Position numbers and translations under genes: made by a program
Assembly: GCA_036523395.1 (NCBI GenBank)
Contig: DATDEH010000072.1
Location: 72,441-136,440 of the forward strand
Direction: 5' to 3'
DNA: 64,000 nt
Source: Candidatus Limnocylindria bacterium
GTDB taxonomy: Bacteria > Chloroflexota > Limnocylindria > P2-11E
In this document: positions 35,057 to 43,173 of the stretch, piece by piece
How the letters are laid out: the number at the start of each line of letters is the position of its first letter
How positions within the stretch are numbered: position 1 is the stretch's first letter
The notes under the pieces: generated by a model
What the model was told of the DNA's origin: nothing
Database searches by the model: none
Seen by the model: the letters and a program-made list of their open reading frames with translations, nothing else

Positions 35057-35499
35057 TTCTTCGGGTTCGCCTTTCCGTCCGGGAATTCGTCCGCGCCGCC
35101 GAACACGGCCTCTGCCTCGATCTCGACGAGGATCCGGGCATCGATGAAGTCGACCCGCACGATGGTCGTAGCGGGACGGATGTCGCGAAACACTTCGCCG
35201 TGGACGACCGCGACGCGGTCGATGTCATGGACGTCGTGGACGTAGATGCGCGTCATGATCACCTCTTCGAGCGATGAGCCGAGGTCCTCGAGTGCGGCCT
35301 TCATGATCTCGATCGCGCGCCGCATCTGATCGACCACGTCGTCCGAAACGACCTGGCCGTTCTCGTCGAGGCCCGCGGTACCGGCGACGCGGACGACCCG
35401 TCCGTGCCGAACGGCGCGCGAGTAGCCGAACTGGAATTCGTACTTCGTGGATGTCGAGTGCATGTAGCGGCGAGGGTTCTTTGGATCCTGGAGTGGCAT
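35053..35499 (-). CDS. Rid (YjgF/YER057c/UK114) family protein inside the TCA operon
   Basis: 148 residues with the Rid pattern: VVRVAGTAGLDENGQVV, the middle helix EIMKAALEDLGSSLEEVI, and the C-terminal strand TIVRVDFIDARILVEIEAEA with the conserved Arg. Rid proteins form trimers; RidA hydrolyses reactive enamines and imines, while other subgroups have unknown roles. The gene overlaps icd upstream (TGATG) and mdh downstream (ATGA), so its product is made together with TCA enzymes. It may protect PLP enzymes or remove an oxaloacetate-derived reactive species; this is inference. Confidence 0.88.
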   Translation of the reverse strand: MPLQDPKNPRRYMHSTSTKYEFQFGYSRAVRHGRVVRVAGTAGLDENGQVVSDDVVDQMRRAIEIMKAALEDLGSSLEEVIMTRIYVHDVHDIDRVAVVHGEVFRDIRPATTIVRVDFIDARILVEIEAEAVFGGADEFPDGKANPKK

Positions 35500-36584
35500 C
35501 AGCCCTTCATCCTCTTTATGACCGCGTCGGCGAACTCGCGCGTGCCGACCGCGGTCGGATCGTCCCGTTCGCGCTTGAGGTCGTACGTGACGTCCTTTCC
35601 CTCCGCGACGACGGCCGCGATCGCGCGCTCCAGCCTGTCGGCCGCGTCGCGCTCCGAGATGTGCTTCAGCATCAGCACGCCCGCCAGCATGAGCGCCATC
35701 GGGTTCACCTTGTTCTGGCCGGCGTACTTCGGGGCCGACCCGTGGATCGCCTCGAAGACAGCGACACCGTTCTCGCCGATGTTCGCGCCAGGAGCGACAC
35801 CAAGCCCGCCGGCGAGCCCCGCGACGAGGTCGCTCACGATGTCACCGTAGAGGTTCGGCAGCACAAGGACGTCGTAGAGGTCCGGCTTCTGGACGAGCTG
35901 CATGCACATGTTGTCGACGATGCGGTCCTCGAACTCGATGGTCGGGTAGAGCTGCGCCACCTCGCGCGCGATGCGCAGGAACAGCCCGTCCGCGAACTTC
36001 ATGATGTTCGACTTGTGCACCGCGGTCACCTTGCGGCGGCCGTTCGCCACCGCATAGTCGAACGCGAACTTCACGATGCGCGTCGAGCCCATCACGCTGA
36101 TGTACTTGATCGCGATAGCGGCGTCCTCGCGGATCTTCGTGTGCGCCTCCTTCTCGATGACGGCGCGGACCCGTGCGAGCTCCGGCGTGCCGAGGTCGAA
36201 CTCGATGCCGGCGTAGAGGTCTTCGATGTTCTCGCGCACGACGACGAGATCGATGTTGCCCATCGGAGCCTGGACCCCTGGATACGTCTTCGCTGGGCGC
36301 AGGTTGGCGTAGAGGTCGAATTCCTTGCGCAGCGCGACGTTCACCGAGCGCATCCCGGTGCCGAGCTCGGTCGTGAGCGGACCCTTGAGTCCCACCTTGT
36401 TACGGCGGATCGAGTCGAGCGCGCTCTTGGGGAACGGATCGCCGAGCCTCTGCAGCGCGGGCAGGCCGATGTCGTGGATGTCCCATTCGATCGCCACACC
36501 TGTCGCTTCGATCGCGCGGCGGGTCGCGTCGACGATCTCCGGACCCGTGCCGTCGCCTGGGATGAGGGTGATGCGATGAGTCAG
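35499..36584 (-). CDS. icd: Isocitrate dehydrogenase (isocitrate/isopropylmalate dehydrogenase family)
   Basis: 361 residues if started at CTG 36584: HRITLIPGDGTGPEI, substrate motif VVRENIEDLYAGIEF, and cofactor loop GSAPKYAGQNKVNPMAL. The Lys-Tyr of that loop matches the NADP-type determinants of E. coli Icd. The phosphorylated Ser of RENSED is Ile here, so AceK-type control is unlikely. GGGGAG lies 6 nt before the CTG. ATGs at 36641 and 36671 are in frame but would add non-family residues and place the start inside the operator. First gene of the operon. Confidence 0.9.
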   Translation of the reverse strand: MTHRITLIPGDGTGPEIVDATRRAIEATGVAIEWDIHDIGLPALQRLGDPFPKSALDSIRRNKVGLKGPLTTELGTGMRSVNVALRKEFDLYANLRPAKTYPGVQAPMGNIDLVVVRENIEDLYAGIEFDLGTPELARVRAVIEKEAHTKIREDAAIAIKYISVMGSTRIVKFAFDYAVANGRRKVTAVHKSNIMKFADGLFLRIAREVAQLYPTIEFEDRIVDNMCMQLVQKPDLYDVLVLPNLYGDIVSDLVAGLAGGLGVAPGANIGENGVAVFEAIHGSAPKYAGQNKVNPMALMLAGVLMLKHISERDAADRLERAIAAVVAEGKDVTYDLKRERDDPTAVGTREFADAVIKRMKG

Positions 36585-36638
36585 AGCGGTCTCCCCTTCG
36601 CCAGCGGCTCTTTCGGCATCGTACGCTCGGGGGCGAGC

Positions 36639-36685
36639 CATAGAACAGCCTTGTCGTGTATGTATTCCCATAGACCTGTTCTATG
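36639..36685. promoter_or_regulatory. LysR operator region between icd operon and lysR
   Basis: CATAGAACAG at 36639-36648 and CTGTTCTATG at 36676-36685 are perfect inverted repeats. Within the right part, ATAG-ACCTGTT-CTAT (36670-36684) is a second dyad with the T-N11-A LysR pattern. The arrangement of one full box and one additional half-site fits the recognition plus activation sites bound by a LysR tetramer. It lies 10 bp before the LysR GTG and about 55-100 bp before the preferred icd start. Confidence 0.7.
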
Positions 36686-36693
36686 CTGAGTGT

Positions 36694-37578
36694 GTGGAAT
36701 TGGGCCAGATCGAGGCCTTTGTCGAGGCGCAGCGGCGGGGAAGCATCACGCGAGCAGCCGCGGCTCTGGAGCTCACGCAGCCGACGCTCACTGCGCGCCT
36801 GCGGGGTCTCGAGCGCGAGCTTGGCGCGCAGCTGCTCGTCCGGGGACGGCGCGGCGTGACCCTGACGGCCACCGGCCGGCGATTCCTGCCCCGCGCACAG
36901 GCCGCGCTCGAGGCGGTGCGGCGAGGAGTGGCCGAGACGAAGGCCGCACGCGAGGGGCGCGGCGGCGTGCTCGCCCTCGGACTGGCGACCGACCTCGCCC
37001 TGTACATCGCTCCGGCGGCGCTCGCACGCTTCGCGCGCGGGCATCCCGATGTGGAGATCAGCGTCCGCAGCGGGCGCTCGCACGCGGTCGCGGAGGCCCT
37101 TCGCGCCGACGAGATCGAGATCGCCCTGGTGAGTCAGCTCATCGCGTTGCCGGAGCTTGCGTCGCGCGCGCTGTTCGATGAGGCGGTGCCGATCGTCGTC
37201 GGCCGCACACACGCCTTCGCGGCCCGTGGCCGTGTCGGCATCGAGGAGCTCGCACTCTCTGGGCTGGTCATGCGCGATCCGACCGCGTACCTCCACGCGA
37301 TCACCACGGCGTACTTCGCCACGGCCGGGACCGCGCCACGCATCCTCATGGAACTCAACAACACCGAAGCGTGCAAGCGGGTCGTTCTCGCCGGACTCGG
37401 TGCCGCGCTCCTGCCACAGATGGCGATCCACGAAGACGTTCGACGCGGCGATCTCGTCGTGCTGCGGGTCGAGGGACACCCAGCACCCAAGCGCACGATC
37501 CACCTCATGACGCGCGCGGGCGCGGAGGTCTCGCCGACGGCGAATGCGTTCCTTCGGGCCCTGCCGCGGCCGTCATGA
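36694..37578 (+). CDS. LysR-type transcriptional regulator divergent from the TCA operon
   Basis: 294 residues: N-terminal HTH LGQIEAFVEAQRRGSITRAA with LTQPTLTARLRGLEREL, then the substrate-binding-like domain (GGVLALGLATDLALYIAPAA). GTG at 36694, just after the ATAG-N7-CTAT dyad. Divergent placement and the operator suggest control of icd-rid-mdh-acnA and of itself. The ligand is unknown; citrate or 2-oxoglutarate would be logical. Confidence 0.92.
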   Translation: MELGQIEAFVEAQRRGSITRAAAALELTQPTLTARLRGLERELGAQLLVRGRRGVTLTATGRRFLPRAQAALEAVRRGVAETKAAREGRGGVLALGLATDLALYIAPAALARFARGHPDVEISVRSGRSHAVAEALRADEIEIALVSQLIALPELASRALFDEAVPIVVGRTHAFAARGRVGIEELALSGLVMRDPTAYLHAITTAYFATAGTAPRILMELNNTEACKRVVLAGLGAALLPQMAIHEDVRRGDLVVLRVEGHPAPKRTIHLMTRAGAEVSPTANAFLRALPRPS

Positions 37579-37585
37579 TGCCGTC

Positions 37586-39277
37586 ATGAGCGGGGAGGAT
37601 CGGCCTCTGCCAGCGGTGCAGCGCGCGTACTTCTATGTCGTCCTGCTCGTGGCGGTCCACATGATCGTGCTCGGCGTCGCGAATCTCCTGCGCGTCGGCG
37701 CCGAGATCGCGCTTGGCGCACCGAGCGGGGGCTTCACCGGCCTGCCCTTCGTGTTCGCGGAATTCAACCGTCCGCGCGAGCAGTACCGGGAGCAGGCGAG
37801 CCTCGCCATCGCGCTGCTGCTCGTGGCCGTGCCCGTCTGGTACCTCCACTATCGCTCCGCGGACGCGGCGGCGCGACGTTCGCTACGCGAGCGCGGTGCG
37901 GCGCTGCGCGGCGCCTATCTCCAGATCGTCGTGCTCGTCACCGCGCTTCTCGTCTTCGGTTATGGACAGCGCGTACTCCATCTGATCCTGCAGGCGGTGC
38001 TCGTGGGCGATGTCCCCCAGGTCTTCCCGCTCGAGCCGAGCTGGGAGGCGCGCACAGCCGGCGCGTTCGCGATGGTGGTCGCAGCCGCGGGGGCGCTGAT
38101 CTTCCATCTTCGTGTCGCGGCCGCGGACCGCGCGAGCGGGGCGGTCGCCGGGCGCGCGGCCGAGGTCGGCTTCTTCGTCCGCTATGCGCTCGCGGTCATC
38201 GGCCTGCTGTTCTTCGGCTTTTCGCTAGCCTCGACGCTCGCGGGCGTCTGGGAGCGCCTGCTGTTCCCGTTCCCCGATCCGGTGCTCCCGCCGGGTGTGC
38301 CAGCACTCCGGCCGCCGCGGCCCAGCCGCCAGACCTCTCTGCTCTTCGATCTAGCGAATGCGATCCCCCAGGTCGTGGCGGGTCTGGCACTCTGGCTCGC
38401 GGCCTGGCTGCCCGCGCAGCGATCGGCGCTCCGCGCTGACGGGGAGCGGACATCGGTCGCGCGGCGCCTGGCGATCTACTTCGTCATCGCGGTCTCCGCG
38501 TTCATCGTGCTGTTCGGTCTCACGACCGTCGTCGCCGCCCTCCTCGCGCGCGCGCTCGGCGAGCGCATCGCGGACGCCGACCTCGGGCGGCAGCTCGGGT
38601 CACCGATGTTCTTCGCCATCGTCTTCGCCGCCGCGTGGTGGTACCACCGTCGCGTCGTCGAGGGCGAGGCGACACGCGAGACCGAGGCCGGTCGCGCGGC
38701 CGGCGTCCGCCGCGCCTACTACTACGTCATCGCGGCGATCGGGCTGGCCATGGCCGCGATCGGTGCGGCTGGCGCGATCGGCGCGATCGGGAGTGGCTGG
38801 CTCGGTCTCACGAACCACGATGCCCGGGAGACGGCCACGTGGATCGCGCTCGTCCTGGCCGGCGGTCCCGCTTGGGCGTTCCACTGGCGCACCCAGCAGA
38901 AGCGGCTCGAAGATGACGAGCGGCGTGCGCTCCAGCGTCGCGTCTACCTCTATCTGGCGATCCTCGGCAGCGTTGCCGCGGTGCTCGTCTTCGGCTCCGC
39001 GCTGCTGTTCAACCTGCTGAAGGGCGTCCTCGCGTTCCACTTCGACCTCGCGCTCTGGCACGACCTCTGGCACTTCGGCGTCGATACGGCCGTCGGAGCG
39101 GTCGCGCTCGCGTGGCACTTCCGCCTGGTGCGGGCAGATCGCGCGGCGCTCGCGGCCGCGGGTCTCGAGGACACCTACCACGTGACGCTGCTCGTGAAGG
39201 CTGCCGATCGCGCCGCGGCGCAGGCTCGTGTCGCGGCGGCGCTACGGGGTCAGCCGGACATCACCGTTCGCGGCTAG
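37586..39277 (+). CDS. DUF5671 multi-repeat membrane protein
   Basis: 563 residues with roughly 15 transmembrane helices arranged as repeated units. Each unit begins like RAYFYVVLLVAVHMIVLGV or RRAYYYVIAAIGLAMAAIG, and later ends WYLHYR, WWYHRR or WAFHWRTQ. This W-x-H-x-R unit end is typical of DUF5671 repeats. A soluble C-terminal 30 residues follow (HVTLLVKAADRAAAQARVAA). Function unknown. ATG at 37586, 7 bp after the LysR stop, so possibly co-transcribed with it. Confidence 0.85.
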   Translation: MSGEDRPLPAVQRAYFYVVLLVAVHMIVLGVANLLRVGAEIALGAPSGGFTGLPFVFAEFNRPREQYREQASLAIALLLVAVPVWYLHYRSADAAARRSLRERGAALRGAYLQIVVLVTALLVFGYGQRVLHLILQAVLVGDVPQVFPLEPSWEARTAGAFAMVVAAAGALIFHLRVAAADRASGAVAGRAAEVGFFVRYALAVIGLLFFGFSLASTLAGVWERLLFPFPDPVLPPGVPALRPPRPSRQTSLLFDLANAIPQVVAGLALWLAAWLPAQRSALRADGERTSVARRLAIYFVIAVSAFIVLFGLTTVVAALLARALGERIADADLGRQLGSPMFFAIVFAAAWWYHRRVVEGEATRETEAGRAAGVRRAYYYVIAAIGLAMAAIGAAGAIGAIGSGWLGLTNHDARETATWIALVLAGGPAWAFHWRTQQKRLEDDERRALQRRVYLYLAILGSVAAVLVFGSALLFNLLKGVLAFHFDLALWHDLWHFGVDTAVGAVALAWHFRLVRADRAALAAAGLEDTYHVTLLVKAADRAAAQARVAAALRGQPDITVRG

Positions 39278-39291
39278 TGAGTGGCGCGCCG

Positions 39292-40215
39292 CTAGCCCGC
39301 GCTCAGCCGGTCGATCGTCACGCGAAGCTTCTCCGGCGTGACGCCAAGCTGGGTCAGCACCTGTGACCCGATCCCGTCCGGATCCGCAATGAGCGCCAGC
39401 AGCAGAAGCTGCGGCTTTACGAGGTCGGCAGAGGGCGCGGCGAGCATGATCGCCTTGCCGAGCAGCGTCCTCACCCGCGGCGTCACCGTGATCTCCGTGA
39501 CGTCGGTCTCTCTTGGTGGCACCGCCTTGAAGACCCCGGCGCGAGCCTGATCCAGCGTGACCCCGAGCTCCTGAAGCGCGCGCTGCGCCACACCGTCGGA
39601 CCGGAGGAGCGCGATCATCATGTGCTCGGTCCCGATCCAGTTGTGGCGCATCAGCCGCGCCTCCTCCTCTGCCAGCGCGAGAACCCGCTTCGATGGCCTG
39701 TCGAGAAGATCGAACGGGCCGGTCGAAGGCAGATCGCGTGGATCCGGACGTGGCGAGCCGGCGTGGCCGTGGGGCTGCCCCACCATCGTGATGACGTGCT
39801 CCCGGACCTTTTCGAGCGTCACGCCGAGCGATTCGAGCACCTTGGCACCGACGTGGCCGCCCTCGCGCACGAGACCGAGCAGGAGGTGCTCGGTGCCAAC
39901 GTGGCTGTGACCGAGCTTACGGGCTTCATCGATCGCAAGCTCGATGACCTTCTTCGTGCGTGGACTCAGGGTGATCTCGCTCGGCGTTTTCGTGGAGTCT
40001 CCGCGCCCGATGATTGATTCGACGCTTACACGTACCTTTGAAAGCTCGACGCCCATTGAGTCGAGGACGCGTGCGGCCGCGCCCTCACCCTCGCGGATCA
40101 GCCCCAGCAGGAGATGCTCCGTTCCGATGTAGTTGTGGTTGAACCGGACGGCCTCGTCCTGCGCGAGGGCGAGGACGCGCTTGGCGCGGTCGTTGAAGCG
40201 ATCGAAGGGCCCCAT
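39292..40215 (-). CDS. Clp-N-domain-only protein (ClpC N-domain repeats, no AAA+ module)
   Basis: 307 residues comprising two tandem double Clp N domains and nothing else. Repeats are recognisable as FNHNYIGTEHLLLGLIREGE, GHSHVGTEHLLLGLVREGG and RHNWIGTEHMMIALLRSDG, plus a divergent fourth (LVKPQLLLLALIADPDGIG). ClpC N-domains bind adaptors, phospho-arginine or substrates. Without an ATPase ring this could be an adaptor, decoy or ClpC1-like regulator. ATG at 40213-40215. pckA lies 21 bp upstream on the same strand. Confidence 0.88.
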   Translation of the reverse strand: MGPFDRFNDRAKRVLALAQDEAVRFNHNYIGTEHLLLGLIREGEGAAARVLDSMGVELSKVRVSVESIIGRGDSTKTPSEITLSPRTKKVIELAIDEARKLGHSHVGTEHLLLGLVREGGHVGAKVLESLGVTLEKVREHVITMVGQPHGHAGSPRPDPRDLPSTGPFDLLDRPSKRVLALAEEEARLMRHNWIGTEHMMIALLRSDGVAQRALQELGVTLDQARAGVFKAVPPRETDVTEITVTPRVRTLLGKAIMLAAPSADLVKPQLLLLALIADPDGIGSQVLTQLGVTPEKLRVTIDRLSAG

Positions 40216-40236
40216 CGCGATCGAGAGTACGGCTTG

Positions 40237-42027
40237 CTAGTTCGTCAGCTCCGCCTTCAGCGATGCGAGAAGCAATCGGCGCTGTAGTCGCAGTGCTTCC
40301 GGCACAGTGCCGCCGATCTTCTCGAACCAATCGGCATGCGCCTCGAGTTCCTTCGTCCACTCGTCAGGATCGACACGCAGCGCGGCTGCGATTGACTCGA
40401 TGCTCGCGCCGATCCCGCGCAGGTCGAGGTCGGTCGGGCGCGGCGTGTATCCGATGGGCGTCTCCATCGCGCCGGCACGACCGGCGCAGCGGTCGATGAT
40501 CCATTTCAAGACGCGCATGTTCTGGCCGTAGCCCGGCCAGAGATACTTTCCGTCATCACTCTTGCGGAACCAATTCACGAGGAAGATCTTCGGCGGCTGC
40601 TTCATGCGCCCGAACATCGACAGCCAGTGGGCGAAGTACATGCCCGCGTCGTAGCCGATGAAAGCGAGCATCGCCATCGGGTCGCGGCGGATCCGGCCGA
40701 CCGCGCCGGTGATCGCCGCCGTCGTCTCCGCACCTGCGGTCGCGCCGAGATAAACGCCGTGCGTCCAGTTGAATGACTCGACGGCGAGCGGGACCGTCGT
40801 CGAACGGCGACCGCCGAACAGGATCGCTGAGATCGGGACGCCGCGCGGGTCCTTCGCGTAGCGCGAGAGCGCCGGATTGTTGTCCATCGGCGTCGTGAAG
40901 CGGCTGTTCGGATGCGCCGCGGGCTCTTTCGCGCCACGTTTCCATGGACGTCCCCGCCAGTCGATGAGGTCGGTCTCCGGCTCATCCATGCCTTCCCACC
41001 AGACGTCTTTGTCCGGCGTGAGCGCGACGTTCGTGAAGATGCAGTCGTGCTCGAGCATGCGCATCGCGTTCGGGTTCGTGACGTAATTCGTCCCGGGCGC
41101 GACGCCGAAGAACCCGAACTCCGGGTTCACGGCATACAGGCGGCCGTCCTCGCCGACGCGCATCCACGCGATGTCATCGCCGATCGTCCGGAGCTTCCAG
41201 CCCGCGAATTCGGGCGGCGGAACGAGCATGGCGAGGTTGGTCTTGCCGGAGGCGCTCGGGAACGCGCCGGCGATGAAGTGCGTCTCTCCCTCAGGACTCT
41301 CGGCCTCGAGCAGCATCATGTGCTCCGCGAGCCACCCTTCGTGATTCGCTCGATAGCTCGCGATCCGCAGCGCCAGGCACTTCTTGCCGAGCAGCGCGTT
41401 GCCACCGTACCCGGAACCGACCGCCCAGATCGTGTTGTCCTGGGGGAAGTGCGTGATGTAGCGGCGTTCGGGGTCGCAGTCGGCGACGGAGTGGAGCCCG
41501 TGGTTGAAGTCGTCGCTCGATCCGCCGAGGCGGTCGAGCGCGACGTTTCCGATCAGCGACATGATGCGCATGTTCAGCACGACGTAGATCGAATCGGTGA
41601 GCTCGACACCGAGCATCGCGAACGGCGAATCCGGCGAGCCCATGAGGTAGGGGATCACGTACATCGTGCGGCCCTTCATCGCACCGTCGAAGATCGCGGC
41701 GAGCTTGCGGCGCGCTTCCTCTGGGTCCATCCAGTTGTTCGTCGCGCCGGCCTCTGCCTTCGTCGGCGTGCAGACGAATGTGAGCTCTTCGGTCCGCGCG
41801 ACGTCGTTTGGATTCGAGCGCGAATAGAACGAGTGCGGGCGCTTCTCGGGATTCAGTGGGATCAGGACCCCTTCGGCGACCGCCTCCGCGGTGAGGAGCT
41901 TCGCCTCCTCGTCCGAGCCGTCGCACCAATAGACGCGGTCGGGCTTGCACATGCGCGCCATCTCGTCCACCCAGGACAGGAGATGTCGGTTGGTCGTGGG
42001 GGCTGCCTTCGCGACGAGCACGCCCAT
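40237..42027 (-). CDS. pckG: Phosphoenolpyruvate carboxykinase (GTP)
   Basis: 596 residues. The kinase-1a P-loop is GAFPSASGKTNLAML; the reactive Cys normally found there (SACGKTN) is Ser here. Other family segments include NWMDPEEARRKL, RTMYVIPYLMGSP and FGGRRSTTVPLAVESFNW with the conserved Arg region. It converts oxaloacetate and GTP to PEP, feeding gluconeogenesis from the TCA enzymes encoded nearby. ATG at 42025-42027. The MFS gene ends 6 bp upstream on the same strand. Confidence 0.95.
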   Translation of the reverse strand: MGVLVAKAAPTTNRHLLSWVDEMARMCKPDRVYWCDGSDEEAKLLTAEAVAEGVLIPLNPEKRPHSFYSRSNPNDVARTEELTFVCTPTKAEAGATNNWMDPEEARRKLAAIFDGAMKGRTMYVIPYLMGSPDSPFAMLGVELTDSIYVVLNMRIMSLIGNVALDRLGGSSDDFNHGLHSVADCDPERRYITHFPQDNTIWAVGSGYGGNALLGKKCLALRIASYRANHEGWLAEHMMLLEAESPEGETHFIAGAFPSASGKTNLAMLVPPPEFAGWKLRTIGDDIAWMRVGEDGRLYAVNPEFGFFGVAPGTNYVTNPNAMRMLEHDCIFTNVALTPDKDVWWEGMDEPETDLIDWRGRPWKRGAKEPAAHPNSRFTTPMDNNPALSRYAKDPRGVPISAILFGGRRSTTVPLAVESFNWTHGVYLGATAGAETTAAITGAVGRIRRDPMAMLAFIGYDAGMYFAHWLSMFGRMKQPPKIFLVNWFRKSDDGKYLWPGYGQNMRVLKWIIDRCAGRAGAMETPIGYTPRPTDLDLRGIGASIESIAAALRVDPDEWTKELEAHADWFEKIGGTVPEALRLQRRLLLASLKAELTN

Positions 42028-42033
42028 CCGATT

Positions 42034-43173
42034 CTAGGTTGCGCCACGGGTCGACATGATGCGCGCCACGATCACCGCGACCGTCGCCGTCAGCGGCAAC
42101 GCGAGCGAGAGCTGCACGAGGAGGGGAAGCAGGGGGTCGGCGTCGTAGAGGATGCCGGAGAGCAGGCCGCCGGTGCCGAATCCCAGTGCGAACACGAGCT
42201 GGAAACCGGAGTAGCCCAGGGCCGTGCGTGCGGGTGGAAGGATCCGTTCGAGCGCTCCGGCGAGCACCGGGTTCGGCGCGGTCTGCGCGCCGAGCAGAAA
42301 GGAGCCGAGCGCGAGCGGGACCTCAGATCGACCGGAGAGCGCGATCAGGCCGGCACCGAGCGTGAGCACGGCGCCCGCACCGATCACGGCCGGCACCGGA
42401 CCGAATCGGTCGGCGATGCGGCCGTTCGCCGCCGAGAAGAGCGCGGCGCCGAGCGCGACAAGGCCGACGTATACGCCGACGCGCTCGAGCGGGACAGCGG
42501 CGATATCGCGCACGTACACCGGGAACAGCGGATTCACGACGGTCGTGATGATCGCGGCGAGCGGGGTGATCGCGAGAAGCGTCCAAAACGACCGCGGAAG
42601 AGGCGGACCGGGCACGTGCGGGATCGGCGGCGTGTGCGATAAGCGAAAGGTGAGCGCTGACGACAGCATGAACGCGAAGGTGGCGAGCGCGATCCCGCCG
42701 CGAAGCCCGACGGCGGCGCCGATGGCGCCCGCGAACGGCGCCGCGAGGATCGTGCCGAAGAAGAACGCGCCGTAGACGAAGCCCAGTTCACCCGAGAGGC
42801 GCGCGCGAGGCGTGAGCGCTGCGAGGTGCGCGCTCATGAGCGGCAGCGCCGCGCTGCCGATCCAGTACAGCGACGACCCGATGAACGCGCCGTGCCAGTC
42901 CGTGATCGGGAGGAACGCAGCGGCGCCGATCGTCGACGCGAGCCACACGCCGATGAGCATCGGTCGTCTCCCGAAACGGTCGGCCGCCAGGCCGATCGGG
43001 ATGAAGCAGGCCGCGGCCACGACGTTGCCGACGCCGAAGACGAGGCCGATGTCCGTTGGCGTCGCCCCGAGGTCTTTGAGGAACAGAGGAAAGAGCGTGC
43101 CCAGGAGACCGAACCCGATCCCCCAGAAGATCTGGGCGACCGTGAGTGTGCCGGCCTCCTTGCTGAGGCCTAG
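42034..43173 (-). CDS. MFS transporter (12 helices; start uncertain)
   Basis: About 380 residues. It reads like a major-facilitator permease from LTVAQIFWGIGFGLLGTLFP, with the loop 2-3 motif GLAADRFGRRPMLIG and a second-half equivalent GRIADRFGPVPAVIG. Substrate unknown. In the frame before the first helix there is no ATG, GTG, TTG or CTG. A CTA at 43171-43173 overlaps the TAG of the upstream M20 gene as CTAG and is used here as a nominal start. An assembly indel is an alternative. Probably an operon with the M20 amidohydrolase. Confidence 0.75.
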   Translation of the reverse strand, partial: LGLSKEAGTLTVAQIFWGIGFGLLGTLFPLFLKDLGATPTDIGLVFGVGNVVAAACFIPIGLAADRFGRRPMLIGVWLASTIGAAAFLPITDWHGAFIGSSLYWIGSAALPLMSAHLAALTPRARLSGELGFVYGAFFFGTILAAPFAGAIGAAVGLRGGIALATFAFMLSSALTFRLSHTPPIPHVPGPPLPRSFWTLLAITPLAAIITTVVNPLFPVYVRDIAAVPLERVGVYVGLVALGAALFSAANGRIADRFGPVPAVIGAGAVLTLGAGLIALSGRSEVPLALGSFLLGAQTAPNPVLAGALERILPPARTALGYSGFQLVFALGFGTGGLLSGILYDADPLLPLLVQLSLALPLTATVAVIVARIMSTRGAT

